DNA of 64,000 nt from Azophilus sp965220425 (GTDB taxonomy: Bacteria > Pseudomonadota > Gammaproteobacteria > Pseudomonadales > Azotimanducaceae). The translations under genes were made by a program, and so were the position numbers. The notes under the pieces are model-generated. The model was not told the origin of the DNA. It was given only the letters and a program-made list of their open reading frames with translations, and did no database searches. Location of the stretch: contig OZ244830.1 in NCBI GenBank assembly GCA_965220425.1, positions 2,790,001 through 2,854,000 of the forward strand, written 5' to 3'. Below are positions 18,153 through 27,868 of this stretch, piece by piece. Position 1 is the first letter of the stretch, and the number at the start of each line of letters is the position of its first letter.

Positions 18153-18776
18153 TCACGGGGCACTAAGCCGGCCAGATCCTGATGATCGGAAGCCACTCCG
18201 ACACTCGTAGACAGTTGAGTCCCAATTCTCTGCCCGAATGTACCATCCACCACCGTCAACCTGACCACCCCGGAACCGGCCACAAAACGTCGCATGGTAC
18301 TCCTTCCCGCGCCTGAAAAGTCTCGGATCAAGATATGTGATCGTCACTTGAAGTAACGCAGCACGGTGGTGCGGTGGAAGGTTCACCGTATAGTCCGCCG
18401 GGACATTATAGACAGTACTATCGTAAGGCGTGGCGGGAGAAACAACTCGATTTGGAGTCTGAAGAGGAAAAGAGTACGGCTCACGATCGACGAAAGGGGA
18501 CCAGGCGTCAACCATAACGGCCGTTAATTCCGCCGGTGCACCAGCAGCATGATGCACCTCAAAGGTAAGTCCCCACGGCAATTCGGCAAGATCCCGCTCT
18601 TGAAACGTATAGTATTCGACACGGTCATGAATTCTCCAATTGTCAACATGGAGACGTGGTTGTTGGCCGTGCCAACTGGCGTGAAAAGCAGCGGCCGATA
18701 AGAAACAGGAAGCGAGTGCAATGGCGATTGCGATCCACGCAGTGAGGTTGTTTGGTTTTTTCACAATACGCCTCAT
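18153..18776 (-). CDS. Hypothetical membrane-anchored protein
   Basis: 207 residues from the ATG at 18,776. A single N-terminal hydrophobic helix (about residues 12-32) follows a basic start, so the rest is probably outside the cytoplasmic membrane. The body is beta-rich and has no motif I recognise; it contains PYDSTVYNVPADYTVNLPP and LLQVTITYLDPR. The C-terminal 40 residues are Gly/Ser/Arg-rich. No partner gene is adjacent. Confidence 0.55.
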   Translation of the reverse strand: MRRIVKKPNNLTAWIAIAIALASCFLSAAAFHASWHGQQPRLHVDNWRIHDRVEYYTFQERDLAELPWGLTFEVHHAAGAPAELTAVMVDAWSPFVDREPYSFPLQTPNRVVSPATPYDSTVYNVPADYTVNLPPHHRAALLQVTITYLDPRLFRRGKEYHATFCGRFRGGQVDGGGWYIRAENWDSTVYECRSGFRSSGSGRLSAP

Positions 18777-18896
18777 ACCCAGTGCCCCAAAGGTATCACA
18801 GCGCGCCCTTGCCGCTCACTATGCCGCAATCCGGGGCTCGAGCCGCTGAACTGGGGAGAGACATGGACCCGCGAACCGGATTGCCGTAGCAGCACT

Positions 18897-18965
18897 GCGG
18901 ATAGGAAGAACAAATGCACTTTTCCTGTGAATCGGCAAGTATCGGGCCTCAGCCCATCGAATTGA
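18897..18965. repeat. Partial copy of the dispersed repeat R (copy R1)
   Basis: It begins GGATAGGAAGAACAAATGC and continues into the CAGCCCATCGAATTGAC segment. Longer copies start near 27,565, 29,458, 44,975 and 60,847. Here it is cut off by the end of the IS630 element. Confidence 0.65.
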
Positions 18966-18976
18966 CTAGTGTTCCG

Positions 18977-19800
18977 TCACAGTTTAATTTGAGGATATAT
19001 CGACTTCAGCTTGCGGCGCGCGTCGTCGATCCCCATGTGCCAATCGACACCTCGCTGGGCGTTGTTCACGTCGGTCGACCAAGCCGCGATTTCATTCCGC
19101 AGCGTCTCGATGTCGCCGATGCGGCGATGCTTGAGGCATTGCCGCGTCATGCAGCTCAGCTCGCTTTCCGCGACGTTCAGCCAGCTGCCGTGTTTCGGCG
19201 TGTGGCAGAACTCGATGCGCCGCACCAGAGCGCGCGCCCGCGCCGGCTCGAACACCTCGTAGAAGGCGCCCCTGGTGTGCGTGTTGAGGTTGTCGCACAC
19301 CAGCGTGACCCGCTCGCAGTCGGCGTAGCGCCCCTCCAGCAGCTCCGCCACCTCCAGCGCCCAGTCCGCCTTCGTGCGCCGCGGGCGCCCCGTCGCCCGC
19401 CGCCAGCCCGCCAGCGGCTCGCAGAACAGGAAGATCGAAGCCGCACCGGCGCGCTCGTATTCGCAGTCGACGAGCCGCGGGTGGTCCTTCGTGGCCTTGA
19501 TCGGGCATCGCGTCTCCCGCACCAACTGCGTCGGCTGCTCGTCCATGCACAACACCGGGCGGGCGGCGGCGTAGGGCCTCGCGTAGGCGTCCAGCACGTT
19601 TTCCCTGTTCGCCGCGAACTCGGCGTCGGCCGACGGCGGAATCACCCAGTACGCGATCTTGCGCCCCGTGACGCCGTTTTTTTTAGCGTCCGCCGAACCG
19701 TCTCGTGGCTGATCGCCTCGACGATCCCAACCTCGCCGCGCGGGGCTTCTGACAATGGCTGGACCGGGCCGTCGTCGGCCGCCAGCCACATCTGTCCCCG
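18977..19800 (-). pseudogene. IS630-family transposase, frameshifted and N-terminally truncated
   Basis: The minus strand encodes the DDE catalytic domain: VLCMDEQPTQL (first Asp), LVCDNLNTHT (second Asp) and GSWLNVAESELS (Glu). Just upstream, a run of eight adenines (coding strand, near 19,680) separates it from a different frame that reads EVGIVEAISHETVRRTLKK, the helix-turn-helix end. The first hundred or so residues are lost in neighbouring IS91 debris. The A-run may be a genuine frameshift signal, but the missing N-terminus makes the gene non-functional. Confidence 0.8.
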
Positions 19801-19959
19801 CCTTATCGCGGCGGCTCGGCGCCGCTTCCCATCGCCAGACCGGCACCGACGCTGGGGCAACACAACCAAGATGTTCTCGGGCAGATCCTGGGGCTCAGCC
19901 GAGACGATCTGGAATGTCTTCTTGCGCTCGGCGTCATCGGAAACCGACCCCGAATGAGG

Positions 19960-20255
19960 CGGGAAGGCAAAGCGGCGGGTCGGGATCTTCGATACAAGCA
20001 ATCACTCTGAGCTTGCCGCTGCATCTGGGACAGATCTCAATGTCTTTGGCAAAGACGCGTTTCAGGCGCTGCATCCAGGTCAGTGGGACCAGGGGTTTGT
20101 CAGGCTTTTTCGGGTTCGCGCCTCGGCACGATGCGCTCACGATGCTTGCAGTTGGGGGCAAACCTTGATCGATAGCCGCTCGTTGGCGATGGCCGGCCGG
20201 GCGATGTAGCGTTAGAGCTTTTCGAGCTTGTCGCGCTCAGGGCCAATTTTAATTG
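19960..20255 (-). pseudogene. IS91-type transposase remnant
   Basis: The minus strand reads RDKLEKL, a stop, RYIARPAIANERLSI, then after a deletion LTWMQRLKRVFAKDIEICP and CSGKLRVIACIEDPD. These are two separate parts of a Y2 transposase joined by a deletion and carrying a stop. Confidence 0.65.
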
Positions 20256-20330
20256 CGTAGTAACCGGTTGAATAGGCGAGGGAAAGAGGCCCGCTAGACA
20301 AACGGCGTCGCGCGTGCCAAGATTGTCGTC

Positions 20331-22133
20331 ATGGCGGCGATGGCGAAAGGGGCGAAATTGCGGGCGGCGGGCGCGTCGAGTTTGCGGCGGGTGGCGGTGC
20401 GCCCGGTGCGCGGCGAGGCGGAGCGGGCGCGCTGGGACGCGCTGATGCGGAACCACCACTACCTGGGCTTCCGCGGCATGATCGGCAACAGCCTGCGGCA
20501 CGTGGCGGAGCGGTCGGACGGCGCTTGGGTGGCGCTGTTGGGCTGGCGCGCGGGGGCGCACAAGCTGGCGGCGCGGGACCGCTGGATCGGCTGGACGGCG
20601 GAGCAGCGGTCGCGGCGGCTGCATCTGCTGGCGAACAACGCGCGGTTCTTGATTCTGCCGGGGCATTCGGAGCCGAACCTGGCGTCGCGGGTGTTGGGCC
20701 GAAGCCTGCGGCGGCTGTCGGACGACATGCGCGGGGCGCACGGGCATCCGGTGCTGCTGGCGGAGACGTTCGTGGATCCGGCGCGGTTCGCGGGGACCAG
20801 CTACCGGGCGGCCAACTGGGAGGCGGTGGGGCTGTCGAAGGGCTACGAGCGGGTATCGGGCGGGGGCTACCGGGAGCACGGCCGGCCGAAGACGATCCTG
20901 GTCCGAGAGCTGTCGCGGGACGCCCGCGCGCGGCTGCGCGGTCGGGCGGACGATCCGGCGTGGGGCTGCGCGTCGCCGGCGCCGGCGCCGGAGGCGTTCG
21001 AGCCGGTTCGGCTGCGCAGCCTGTACGACCATCTGCGGGGGGTGCCGGACTTCCGGGCGCGCCGCGGCCGGCGCCAGCAGTTGGCGACGGTGCTGTCGAT
21101 CGCCCTGGCGGCGCAGTTGTGCGGCGCGTCGGGGGTGGCGCCGACGGCCGAGTTCGCGAAGCGCCTGAACCAGCGCCAGCTGGGGGCCGTGCGCGCCTGG
21201 ACTCCGGCGGGCGGGCGGCGCCGGACGGCGCCGGGGCAGACGACGTTCTTCCGGGTGCTGTCGTCGGTCGACGGCGACGCGCTGGACCGGGCGCTGCGCG
21301 ACTGGGCGGCGTCCCATTGCGACCCCAAAGGCGCCCTGGCGCTCGACGGCAAGCGCGTGCGCGGCGCCTCCAGGCAAATGCACGGCGACGAGAACTGCCA
21401 TTTGATCGCCGCGCTGGAGCACGGCTCCGGCCTGGTCTGCGGGCAGGTGCAAGTGCCGGACAAGACCAACGAGATACCCGCGGTGCGTGACCTGTTGGCC
21501 GAGATGGACCTGGCCGGGCGCATCGTCACCGCCGACGCCATGCACACGCAGACCGAGACCGCGCGCCTGATCGTCGGCGAGGGCGCCGACTACCTGTTGA
21601 CCGCCAAGGACAACCAGCCGGAGATGCTCGACGACACCCGCGCCCTCGACTGGGAGCGCGCCGCCGCGGGCGAGTGCGAGACCGTCGACCGGGAGCACGG
21701 GCGCATCGACATCCGCCGCTGCCGCGTCGTCGAACTCGACGGAACCTTCGACGGCTACGCGCGGCTGCCCGGACGCCGCCAGGCGTTCCGCATCGAACGC
21801 GAGCGGCGCTTGGCCGACAAGACCACGACGGAAACCGCGCACGGCTTGACGTCGCTGCCGCCGGAGCGGGCCGGCACCGCCGAAATCCTCGACCTCGCCC
21901 GGCGCCACTGGGAGATCGAGAACCGCTTGCATCATGTCCGCGACGTCTCCTACGACGAGGACCGGCGCCGCAACCACGTCAACAACCTGCCGCGCAATCT
22001 CGCCTGTCTGCGCAACGCCGCCATCTCCATCGTGCGTCTGCGCGGCCAATTCGACTATCTGCCCCAGGCCCATCGGCACTACGCCGCCCGCCAGCAGGAC
22101 GCCATCCGCGAAGTCACCCGCGCCGACTTCTGA
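20331..22133 (+). CDS. DUF4338 (DruA-type)-ISAs1 transposase fusion
   Basis: 600 residues. Residues about 25-200 match DUF4338, the family of DruA from the Druantia anti-phage system: NHHYLGFRGMIGNSLRHVAE, RFLILP, LASRVLGRSLRRLSDD, then ETFVDPARFAGTSYRAANWE and SKGYERV. From about residue 230 the protein is an ISAs1-type DDE transposase: ALDGKRVRGASRQ, IVTADAMHTQTETA, YLLTAKDNQPEM, and RRHWEIENRLHHVRDVSYDED with the catalytic acids. Such fusions occur in ISAs1-like elements; the role of the DUF4338 part there is unknown. The GC content is very high compared with its neighbours. Terminal repeats were not found. Confidence 0.85.
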   Translation: MAAMAKGAKLRAAGASSLRRVAVRPVRGEAERARWDALMRNHHYLGFRGMIGNSLRHVAERSDGAWVALLGWRAGAHKLAARDRWIGWTAEQRSRRLHLLANNARFLILPGHSEPNLASRVLGRSLRRLSDDMRGAHGHPVLLAETFVDPARFAGTSYRAANWEAVGLSKGYERVSGGGYREHGRPKTILVRELSRDARARLRGRADDPAWGCASPAPAPEAFEPVRLRSLYDHLRGVPDFRARRGRRQQLATVLSIALAAQLCGASGVAPTAEFAKRLNQRQLGAVRAWTPAGGRRRTAPGQTTFFRVLSSVDGDALDRALRDWAASHCDPKGALALDGKRVRGASRQMHGDENCHLIAALEHGSGLVCGQVQVPDKTNEIPAVRDLLAEMDLAGRIVTADAMHTQTETARLIVGEGADYLLTAKDNQPEMLDDTRALDWERAAAGECETVDREHGRIDIRRCRVVELDGTFDGYARLPGRRQAFRIERERRLADKTTTETAHGLTSLPPERAGTAEILDLARRHWEIENRLHHVRDVSYDEDRRRNHVNNLPRNLACLRNAAISIVRLRGQFDYLPQAHRHYAARQQDAIREVTRADF

Positions 22134-22244
22134 TCGACAACGCCCGCCATCGCCCCCGGGCGACGCCTCAGGCTTGTCTTTGACCCCCGGCGCGGCATTC
22201 CCGCAGTCGAAATCGGCCTCGCAAAGGCGGCGCGGCCCGTCTCA

Positions 22245-22700
22245 TTCGGCTCCGGCAACAGCCGATGCCGCAAAACCGATGCATCGCAGCGAACTCGGAA
22301 AGGCCCTGTTGTCGCGCTGCTCCGCCTCGCAGAAGGTGGCCGCATGAAGGGAAAATCCCGGTTGCCTGGCCAGCAAAGCGGACGCGAGGGGCCCGGGCTG
22401 TGCCAGGACGGTATGCAGGGTCAACGCCTTCTTGCCGGCGTTGGGCCCGATGGCGATGCGGTGCTGAATGGACGCGCCGATGAGCTGCTCGAATGCTTCA
22501 CGCGGATCGAGGTCGAGGTAATCGTGCTCAGGGTCGCGCACGAGGAGGCCCTGTAGTTCGAGCAGCCGCGTGACGCGGTTGCTGATGGTGTGTAGCAGCG
22601 CCCGACAGCCCGAACCAGGACAGGCTCTTCGAGAAAACGACCGCCTGACGCCGCTCTGTAGCCGGCACCAATGACATGCCCGTTTCACACCGCCATCGCT
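22245..22700 (-). pseudogene. IS91-family (Y2) transposase fragment, inverted
   Basis: On the minus strand: TISNRVTRLLELQGLLV, YLDLDPREAFEQLIGASIQH, RIAIGPNAGKKALTL, and GFSLHAATFCEAEQRD, after which it breaks. It is the same transposase region as the plus-strand fragment at 8641 but starts further upstream and ends earlier. Confidence 0.7.
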
Positions 22701-22811
22701 TCCTTCGTCACCGCAGCGCACCCCAAAATCGCCTCCAATCACCCCTGCCCTGACTAACCAACAATTCCTATCTCGCAACCATCACGATTCGGGTGATTAT
22801 TCTTCTTATGC
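22560..22811. repeat. Left inverted repeat flanking the Rad50-like gene
   Basis: It ends in GATTATTCTTCTTATGC (22,795-22,811). Read in reverse complement it shares its order and much of its sequence with 27,205-27,450, including TAGGAATTGTTGGTT and GGTGCGCTGCGG. The pair therefore faces each other across the ATPase gene. Confidence 0.6.
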
Positions 22812-23069
22812 CCTCCTCGTCGAGTGTAACGAAGCACTATCGGCTCTGCTCTGGGCCGCGATAAGCGACGTGACGCAGAATAAGTCCGCGCCTGGGCCCA
22901 AGCAGCGACGGGCGTCGCGAAGGAATTCGCGCTCGGGCTCTCGAAGGTATTTCTGCGCAGTTTTCACTTAGAATGACGCCTGCCCCATTTGGCGCTTCGT
23001 CACCAACCCATTCGAAGTCAAAATGAGCCTTTATCTAGTTTTGGGCGGAGATACAACTGTCGGAAAGCC

Positions 23070-26000
23070 ATGGCCAATATAAGCGCTCGTCCACTACACC
23101 TCCATACAATTGAATCGCTGTGCGCTGATCTTATCAGTAGTCGGTCAGTGGGCATGGGCACTGACAAGTCCGAGTTCAGTTTGTCAGGCGACCCCTCGAA
23201 AGCTGTTCTAAATTGGTATCGGTGTAATCGCGGACGCTGGGCATCGAGTGTGAGGATGGCCGATGCTGAAGCGTTGGTGGATGCTGCTCTGACGAAACCA
23301 CCAGTCTTGAAAGCCACCAGCGCTCGAATCGGTGGCGCGAATACTCGGCGTCTGACATTGACGCGGATAGAAGCCCACCGGTTTGGCGGGCTCCACGCCT
23401 ATGGACCGGTCGACGATCCGCCACCGACCTTCGTCTACGAACCGAAGGCACCCGTCACACTATTCGAAGGCCTTAACGGGTCAGGAAAAACGTCAATTCT
23501 GAATGCGGTCATCTGGGCACTGACGGGCCAAGTATTACGACCGCAACGCCCACCTGAAAGTGGTGGCGATGAATTCGAATGTCGGCTTAATGGTGCGACC
23601 GAACCAAATGAGCCTACTCAGCATCGACTGAGCCCGGTGACACCGCTACCGGACCCGGCTGTTTACCGGCCAACCCAAGCTTGGGTTGCCGCTGACACAT
23701 GGGTGGAACTCACGTTTACCGATGAGACAGGCGCGCCGCTGCCGCCGATCCGACGCTGCCAGAGGCGGACCGTACGCGGCAAGCTTGAAGAAACTACTCA
23801 AAATTTTTCATCACTAGACGTTGATCCAATCGCACTGCAAACGGGCACGATCATGCCAGGAATCTTACCCTTCATTCAGATTGGTTCCGAGTCTGAATTG
23901 GGCAAGGCGGTGGCAGAGTTGACCGGGCTCGCAGCCCTCGTTGACCTTGCGGCTCATGCAGGCCGGGCTAAGCGCAGGATTGATGGCGAGTTCGAAAAGG
24001 AAAAGAAGCGGGAAATCAAATCGGCGGACGAGGCCTATAATCGCGCCCGGACCGATCTGATTGAGCAACTCAAGAGTCATCCCGTCATCGCCGAGGCAGA
24101 TACACCGCCTTTGCCATCTGAAGACCGGGAAATCGAGGCGGTGCTGAAGGAATTGGTCAAGCATTTCGAGCGAAAAAAGGCGCTTGCACTTCGTGAAGCC
24201 CAAACGGTTCTTGGCGAGGGATTCGATGCCGAAGATGCTAGCGCACGCGCCGATCTCGAAAAGAACATCGGTCCCGCTTTGGCCGAGGTTGGACAAATTG
24301 GCCGGTTGACATCAGCGGCTCGATTGGCGGCGCTCAGTAAGCTTTCACCGAAGGAAATTAAGGAAACCAGGCAGCGCATCGAAAACATCATGCATGAAGC
24401 GGAGACTCTGGCGACACTTGCTGCCGATCCAGGCCTAGCTGCCCGCACCCGGCTCTATGCGCGAGTAGCAGCATGGACGCAGGATCATCCTGACGTAGCC
24501 CCGGACGATTACTCCTGCGCCGTGTGCGGCAGCGACCTCCGCGAAGCCGTCGATCCCGTGACCGGCCGGCCAGTGCTGGAGCATCTACACGAGACTCGCG
24601 GACAGGACGCAAACCTTCTCGCCCAAACCCTACAACGCTGGGCGGCGGGTACCATAGGTGCATTAAACCGCGATCTGCCGCCCACGCTGCAGGCGGAAGT
24701 CAGCCGAGAATTGCCGGATAATCCGTCGGGGCTGATCCGTGCCGCACTGATCGATGAGCTCTTTGGATTACCATCGTTTGTCGGCGTCCTATCGGCGCTC
24801 AAGAGTGGCGTGTCCAAGGCTTTCGACGCTGTGATCGCTGGATGGCCGAAGTTACCGATGAAGGCCGTTGGTGTCTTGCCGAGTAGGCTTGGTAATTTGT
24901 CGAATTTGCAGACGACAATAGATCGCCTTGATTGTGCGTTACGGTTTGCGACATGGCGGCACGCCCGTAAAGAAGAGGTGACCGCGCTCTTCGTGAAGGT
25001 CATCGGAATGCAACCGAAATCCGGACAATCGACCGCCAGAAGTTCCCTTGCTGGGTGCTTGCACGCGCTCGACGCGATGGTTAAAGGTACGACACCGATC
25101 AGCACTGCGTTGACTGTTTGTCAGCGGCTCCAGTCCGATCTCAAAAGGCGTCGCACTGCGGAACAACGACTAGCTGCTTACGCCAAAGCAAGCGAAGCAT
25201 TGACCGAGGTAATTTCGCTCGGTGCTCTAGCGGAACAACAGGTAGAACAACTCCGAGTGCATTTGCACGATAGCGCCGCAAAGTGGCGTACCCGGATCTA
25301 TGCCGGAGCGTTTCCCTCGACGGCGTATGATCTGGTCGAAACTGGGATGACCAGCAAGGGGCAAATCGAACTACTGGTCGGCGCTCGGGGCGTTGCTGCA
25401 CCAGCTCAGCACGTCTGTAATGCATCGGCGCTCCGCGCCAGCCTAGTCGGGTTCTTCTTCGCGTATTGGGAATACGTCCTGAAAGACCGTGGCGGCCTCA
25501 AACTGCTGCTGCTTGACGATCCTGAGGAATTGCTGGACGAAGAAAACCGCGAGCGTCTTGCACATGCCTTTTCACATCTACTTGGGGCAGAAGCACAAAT
25601 CGTGGCAACTACTAGCGACCGCCGTTTTGCAGGTCTCGTAGTGACCCAGACGCGCAAGACGACGGCTATCGATCACCGATCTATCCATCCGGTCACACCG
25701 GCGCGTCCATCAGTGCAGACAGCGCCAGCAGTGATGGACATTCAACGGCGCCAGAAGACTTATGAGGCTGATATCAACGATGAAGTTACAGCTCGCGAAT
25801 ACGCATCAGAATCCCGGATTTTCATCGAGATGCGTCTTGGGGACTTGTTTGACGATGCCGCCTACCCGGCTTGGTCTATGTCAAATTTCGCGCCGACCTT
25901 GACGGATCTCCTCAATCGCCTACGCGCTTTGGTGAAGACCCCGCCGAGCGATCTGTTCCGTAGCTCAGCATTAAAAGAGCTGGCGGCTGATCAAGCTTTG

Positions 26001-26993
26001 GCGGATGGTGCCGCGACTCTCGCCTTGCTAAACAAGGCGCACCATCAGCACAAACACCAGATCCGTCCAGAGGAAGTAGCCACCGCGGCTGAAGACTTGA
26101 TTCGTTTGCGCAAGGCAGCCGAAAAAGCTCACGAGGAATGCCGGCGCTGGCGCCGTCGGGACAAGGCGGAGGCGACGACTGCCGATGTGGTCGCGTTGGC
26201 CACGATCGTGCGGCCACACATCAAGGCATTAATTCATCCTGACCTTGCCGCCTTTACCCGCAACGCTGCAGTCGGAGAGAGCCAAGATGTCGCGGGCGAA
26301 GTCTTGGATGGGACATGGTTCAACGACAGATCTCTTTTCTATTTGCGCTGCAACAATCTAGGCTTCACGGCTCCGCGCGGTGCGATTGTTGTCGTTGAGG
26401 CGGTGCCATCGGCGGTACAGGACCGCTGTCTAGTCATTGCGCGCAAAGATTCCAGCGTGTTCGCCCGTCGACTGTTGCGCTCTGCCAAATCGGGTTTAGT
26501 CGCACTGGCGGCGGAGACCGCCGATCCGCGCAACAGCCCACAGACATTGTTTTTTTCAGAAAGTGAGGTTGCTCTGCACCAAGTTTTCGGTGTTGTATTC
26601 GACGACCGTCTGGTGCCACCACGAGCAAAAACCGAAGCGGTTGCCATAAGCGGTACAAGCGTGCTGGAGAAAATCCAGACTGCACATCGTGTAAGGGAAG
26701 ATAGCGCCGTGCCACTTGCATTGCCGGGCCAGGTCGTGCTTGGTGGGCCATGCATCTCGCTAGATCATTTCGGGCGGTACGTGGACCGTTTGGTCGCATT
26801 GTCACTGGATGATGGGTCGAGCATCTTTAAGCGGGTGGGTGCCTCGCTGCCGAAGCCGCTGGCTCACCTGCACCAATTCGAAAGTATCGGCGGTTTGGGG
26901 GAATCGGAAATTCTTTCACTGGGTATGCGACAAAACGGAATGCGCCAAGTTGTTGGCGCGAGATCAGTTGTTGGTGTGCTCTATCAGGGCTAA
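23070..26993 (+). CDS. Rad50/SMC-like ATPase of unknown system, defence candidate
   Basis: 1307 residues from the ATG at 23,070 (a TTG at 22,989 would add 27). Walker A, FEGLNGSGKTSIL, is near residues 133-145 after the strand LTLTRIEAHRFGGL, as in RecF/Rad50/SMC proteins. A CAVCGSDL pair near 483-486 in the middle of a helical region resembles a Rad50 zinc hook. Walker B, LLLLDDPEELLDEEN, is near 812-824, followed by a D-loop and H-loop-like IVATTSD. A further 450 residues include a helical part and, at about 1090-1210, a stretch (GAIVVVEAVP, LVIARKD, VFARRLL) that resembles the S24/LexA beta-fold without an obvious catalytic Ser-Lys pair. Codon and GC use are lower than in flanking IS DNA. 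It stands alone between inverted repeats. DNA-end or phage DNA sensing is an inference. Confidence 0.75.
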   Translation: MANISARPLHLHTIESLCADLISSRSVGMGTDKSEFSLSGDPSKAVLNWYRCNRGRWASSVRMADAEALVDAALTKPPVLKATSARIGGANTRRLTLTRIEAHRFGGLHAYGPVDDPPPTFVYEPKAPVTLFEGLNGSGKTSILNAVIWALTGQVLRPQRPPESGGDEFECRLNGATEPNEPTQHRLSPVTPLPDPAVYRPTQAWVAADTWVELTFTDETGAPLPPIRRCQRRTVRGKLEETTQNFSSLDVDPIALQTGTIMPGILPFIQIGSESELGKAVAELTGLAALVDLAAHAGRAKRRIDGEFEKEKKREIKSADEAYNRARTDLIEQLKSHPVIAEADTPPLPSEDREIEAVLKELVKHFERKKALALREAQTVLGEGFDAEDASARADLEKNIGPALAEVGQIGRLTSAARLAALSKLSPKEIKETRQRIENIMHEAETLATLAADPGLAARTRLYARVAAWTQDHPDVAPDDYSCAVCGSDLREAVDPVTGRPVLEHLHETRGQDANLLAQTLQRWAAGTIGALNRDLPPTLQAEVSRELPDNPSGLIRAALIDELFGLPSFVGVLSALKSGVSKAFDAVIAGWPKLPMKAVGVLPSRLGNLSNLQTTIDRLDCALRFATWRHARKEEVTALFVKVIGMQPKSGQSTARSSLAGCLHALDAMVKGTTPISTALTVCQRLQSDLKRRRTAEQRLAAYAKASEALTEVISLGALAEQQVEQLRVHLHDSAAKWRTRIYAGAFPSTAYDLVETGMTSKGQIELLVGARGVAAPAQHVCNASALRASLVGFFFAYWEYVLKDRGGLKLLLLDDPEELLDEENRERLAHAFSHLLGAEAQIVATTSDRRFAGLVVTQTRKTTAIDHRSIHPVTPARPSVQTAPAVMDIQRRQKTYEADINDEVTAREYASESRIFIEMRLGDLFDDAAYPAWSMSNFAPTLTDLLNRLRALVKTPPSDLFRSSALKELAADQALADGAATLALLNKAHHQHKHQIRPEEVATAAEDLIRLRKAAEKAHEECRRWRRRDKAEATTADVVALATIVRPHIKALIHPDLAAFTRNAAVGESQDVAGEVLDGTWFNDRSLFYLRCNNLGFTAPRGAIVVVEAVPSAVQDRCLVIARKDSSVFARRLLRSAKSGLVALAAETADPRNSPQTLFFSESEVALHQVFGVVFDDRLVPPRAKTEAVAISGTSVLEKIQTAHRVREDSAVPLALPGQVVLGGPCISLDHFGRYVDRLVALSLDDGSSIFKRVGASLPKPLAHLHQFESIGGLGESEILSLGMRQNGMRQVVGARSVVGVLYQG

Positions 26994-27064
26994 CTTGATT
27001 TCCGCAACTCAGCGTCAAATCGCTTGTATCGTCTACTTCCAAACAGCGGTACAAGGAGCGCGCG

Positions 27065-27204
27065 ATGAAATCAATCTCTAGAAGGAGAATGCTTGAAGCA
27101 ACTGCAACGGCAGCCTTGCTCGGCCCTGCTTTTGAAACATCTCGCGCGTTAGCTTTGCCTGCTGATTCCTTTCCGGAGCGGGAAGGGCGATACGTCAGAG
27201 TCAG
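27065..27204 (+). pseudogene. Tat-signal protein, N-terminal stub
   Basis: The ATG at 27,065 follows AAGGAGCGCGCG. The first 30 residues (SISRRRMLEATATAALLGPA) form a twin-arginine signal peptide. After about 47 codons the gene is cut by the element end motif at 27,205, so the exported enzyme itself is lost. Confidence 0.6.
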
Positions 27205-27450
27205 GCATAAGAAGAATAACCGCTCGAAACGTGGTGGTAACGAGGTAGGAATTGTTGGTTGGTGAGGGTCGCGGCGTGCGGGAAGCGGTTTCGCGGTGCG
27301 CTGCGGCGACGAATAAAGTCTTGGACGTGTGAAACAGGTGTTTCTTTGGTTCCAGCCACAGAGCGGCATCAGGCGGTCGATTCTAGAAGAGCCTGTTCTG
27401 GTTCAGGATGTCGGGGTGCTCGGTACGCGGTGGTAATGCTCGCGGCTGTG
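27205..27450. repeat. Right inverted repeat flanking the Rad50-like gene
   Basis: It begins GCATAAGAAGAATAACC (27,205-27,221), the reverse complement of the motif at 22,795. It continues with TAGGAATTGTTGGTT and GTGCGCTGCGGCGACGAA, matching the left copy in inverted order. Confidence 0.6.
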
Positions 27451-27560
27451 ACGGTTCGGCTTCATCGCGTTCATGAATGTGTTCGAGGATTTTCGTGATC
27501 ACGTCGGGATCTTCGATACAAGCAATCACTCTGAGCTTGCCGCCGAATCTGCGACAGATC
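27385..27560 (-). pseudogene. IS91-type transposase C-terminal remnant
   Basis: The minus strand reads FGGKLRVIACIEDPDVITK, then ILEHIHERDEAEPSQPRA, the C-terminal tail of an IS91-type transposase. The LKRVF part is absent. It runs directly into the repeat R copy at 27,565. Confidence 0.55.
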
Positions 27561-27564
27561 TCAA

Positions 27565-27780
27565 GCGGATAGGAAGAACAAACGCGCTTTTCTTTTGAAT
27601 CGGCATGTATCGAGCCTCAGCCCATCGAATTGACGAGGTTCTGGGGAGATGCGAAGGGCTGATGGGCGTGTGTTTTCTTCGCGACAAGAGTAATCGAGGC
27701 GAGTTTAGGTTTGGATTGCAGGGACCGAGACGCAGGTTGGCGTCAGGCGTTCCTTGAGAGCTGGAAGAACCTGTCCTGTT
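27565..27780. repeat. Dispersed repeat R, copy R2 (partial)
   Basis: It begins GGATAGGAAGAACAAACGC and carries the segment with CAGCCCATCGAATTGACGAG and GGGCTGATGGGCGTGTG. The second half, which in other copies leads to the hydrolase gene, is missing here; the M24 block follows instead. Confidence 0.65.
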
Positions 27781-27868
27781 GTCAAGGTTGTAGCAGAGGG
27801 TTCCGGCTTTGCCGGCAGGCCGCGGGAATTCCCGGTCGACTGCCTGGCCTGAGCGCCGCTCGAGGCTG

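Noticed and set aside
18977..19957. Plus-strand open frame opposite the IS630 transposase
   Set aside because: The DDE motifs are on the minus strand; the plus frame lacks protein character.
19642..20001. Separate small gene upstream of the IS630 catalytic part
   Set aside because: Its end carries the IS630 helix-turn-helix; it is the 5' piece of the broken transposase joined to IS91 debris.
20100..22079. 659-codon minus-strand open frame opposite the DUF4338-ISAs1 gene
   Set aside because: Very high GC opens the antisense frame; the plus strand carries recognised domains.
20331..22133. Druantia defence system
   Set aside because: Only a DUF4338 domain is present, fused to a transposase; no DruE helicase or other Druantia genes nearby.
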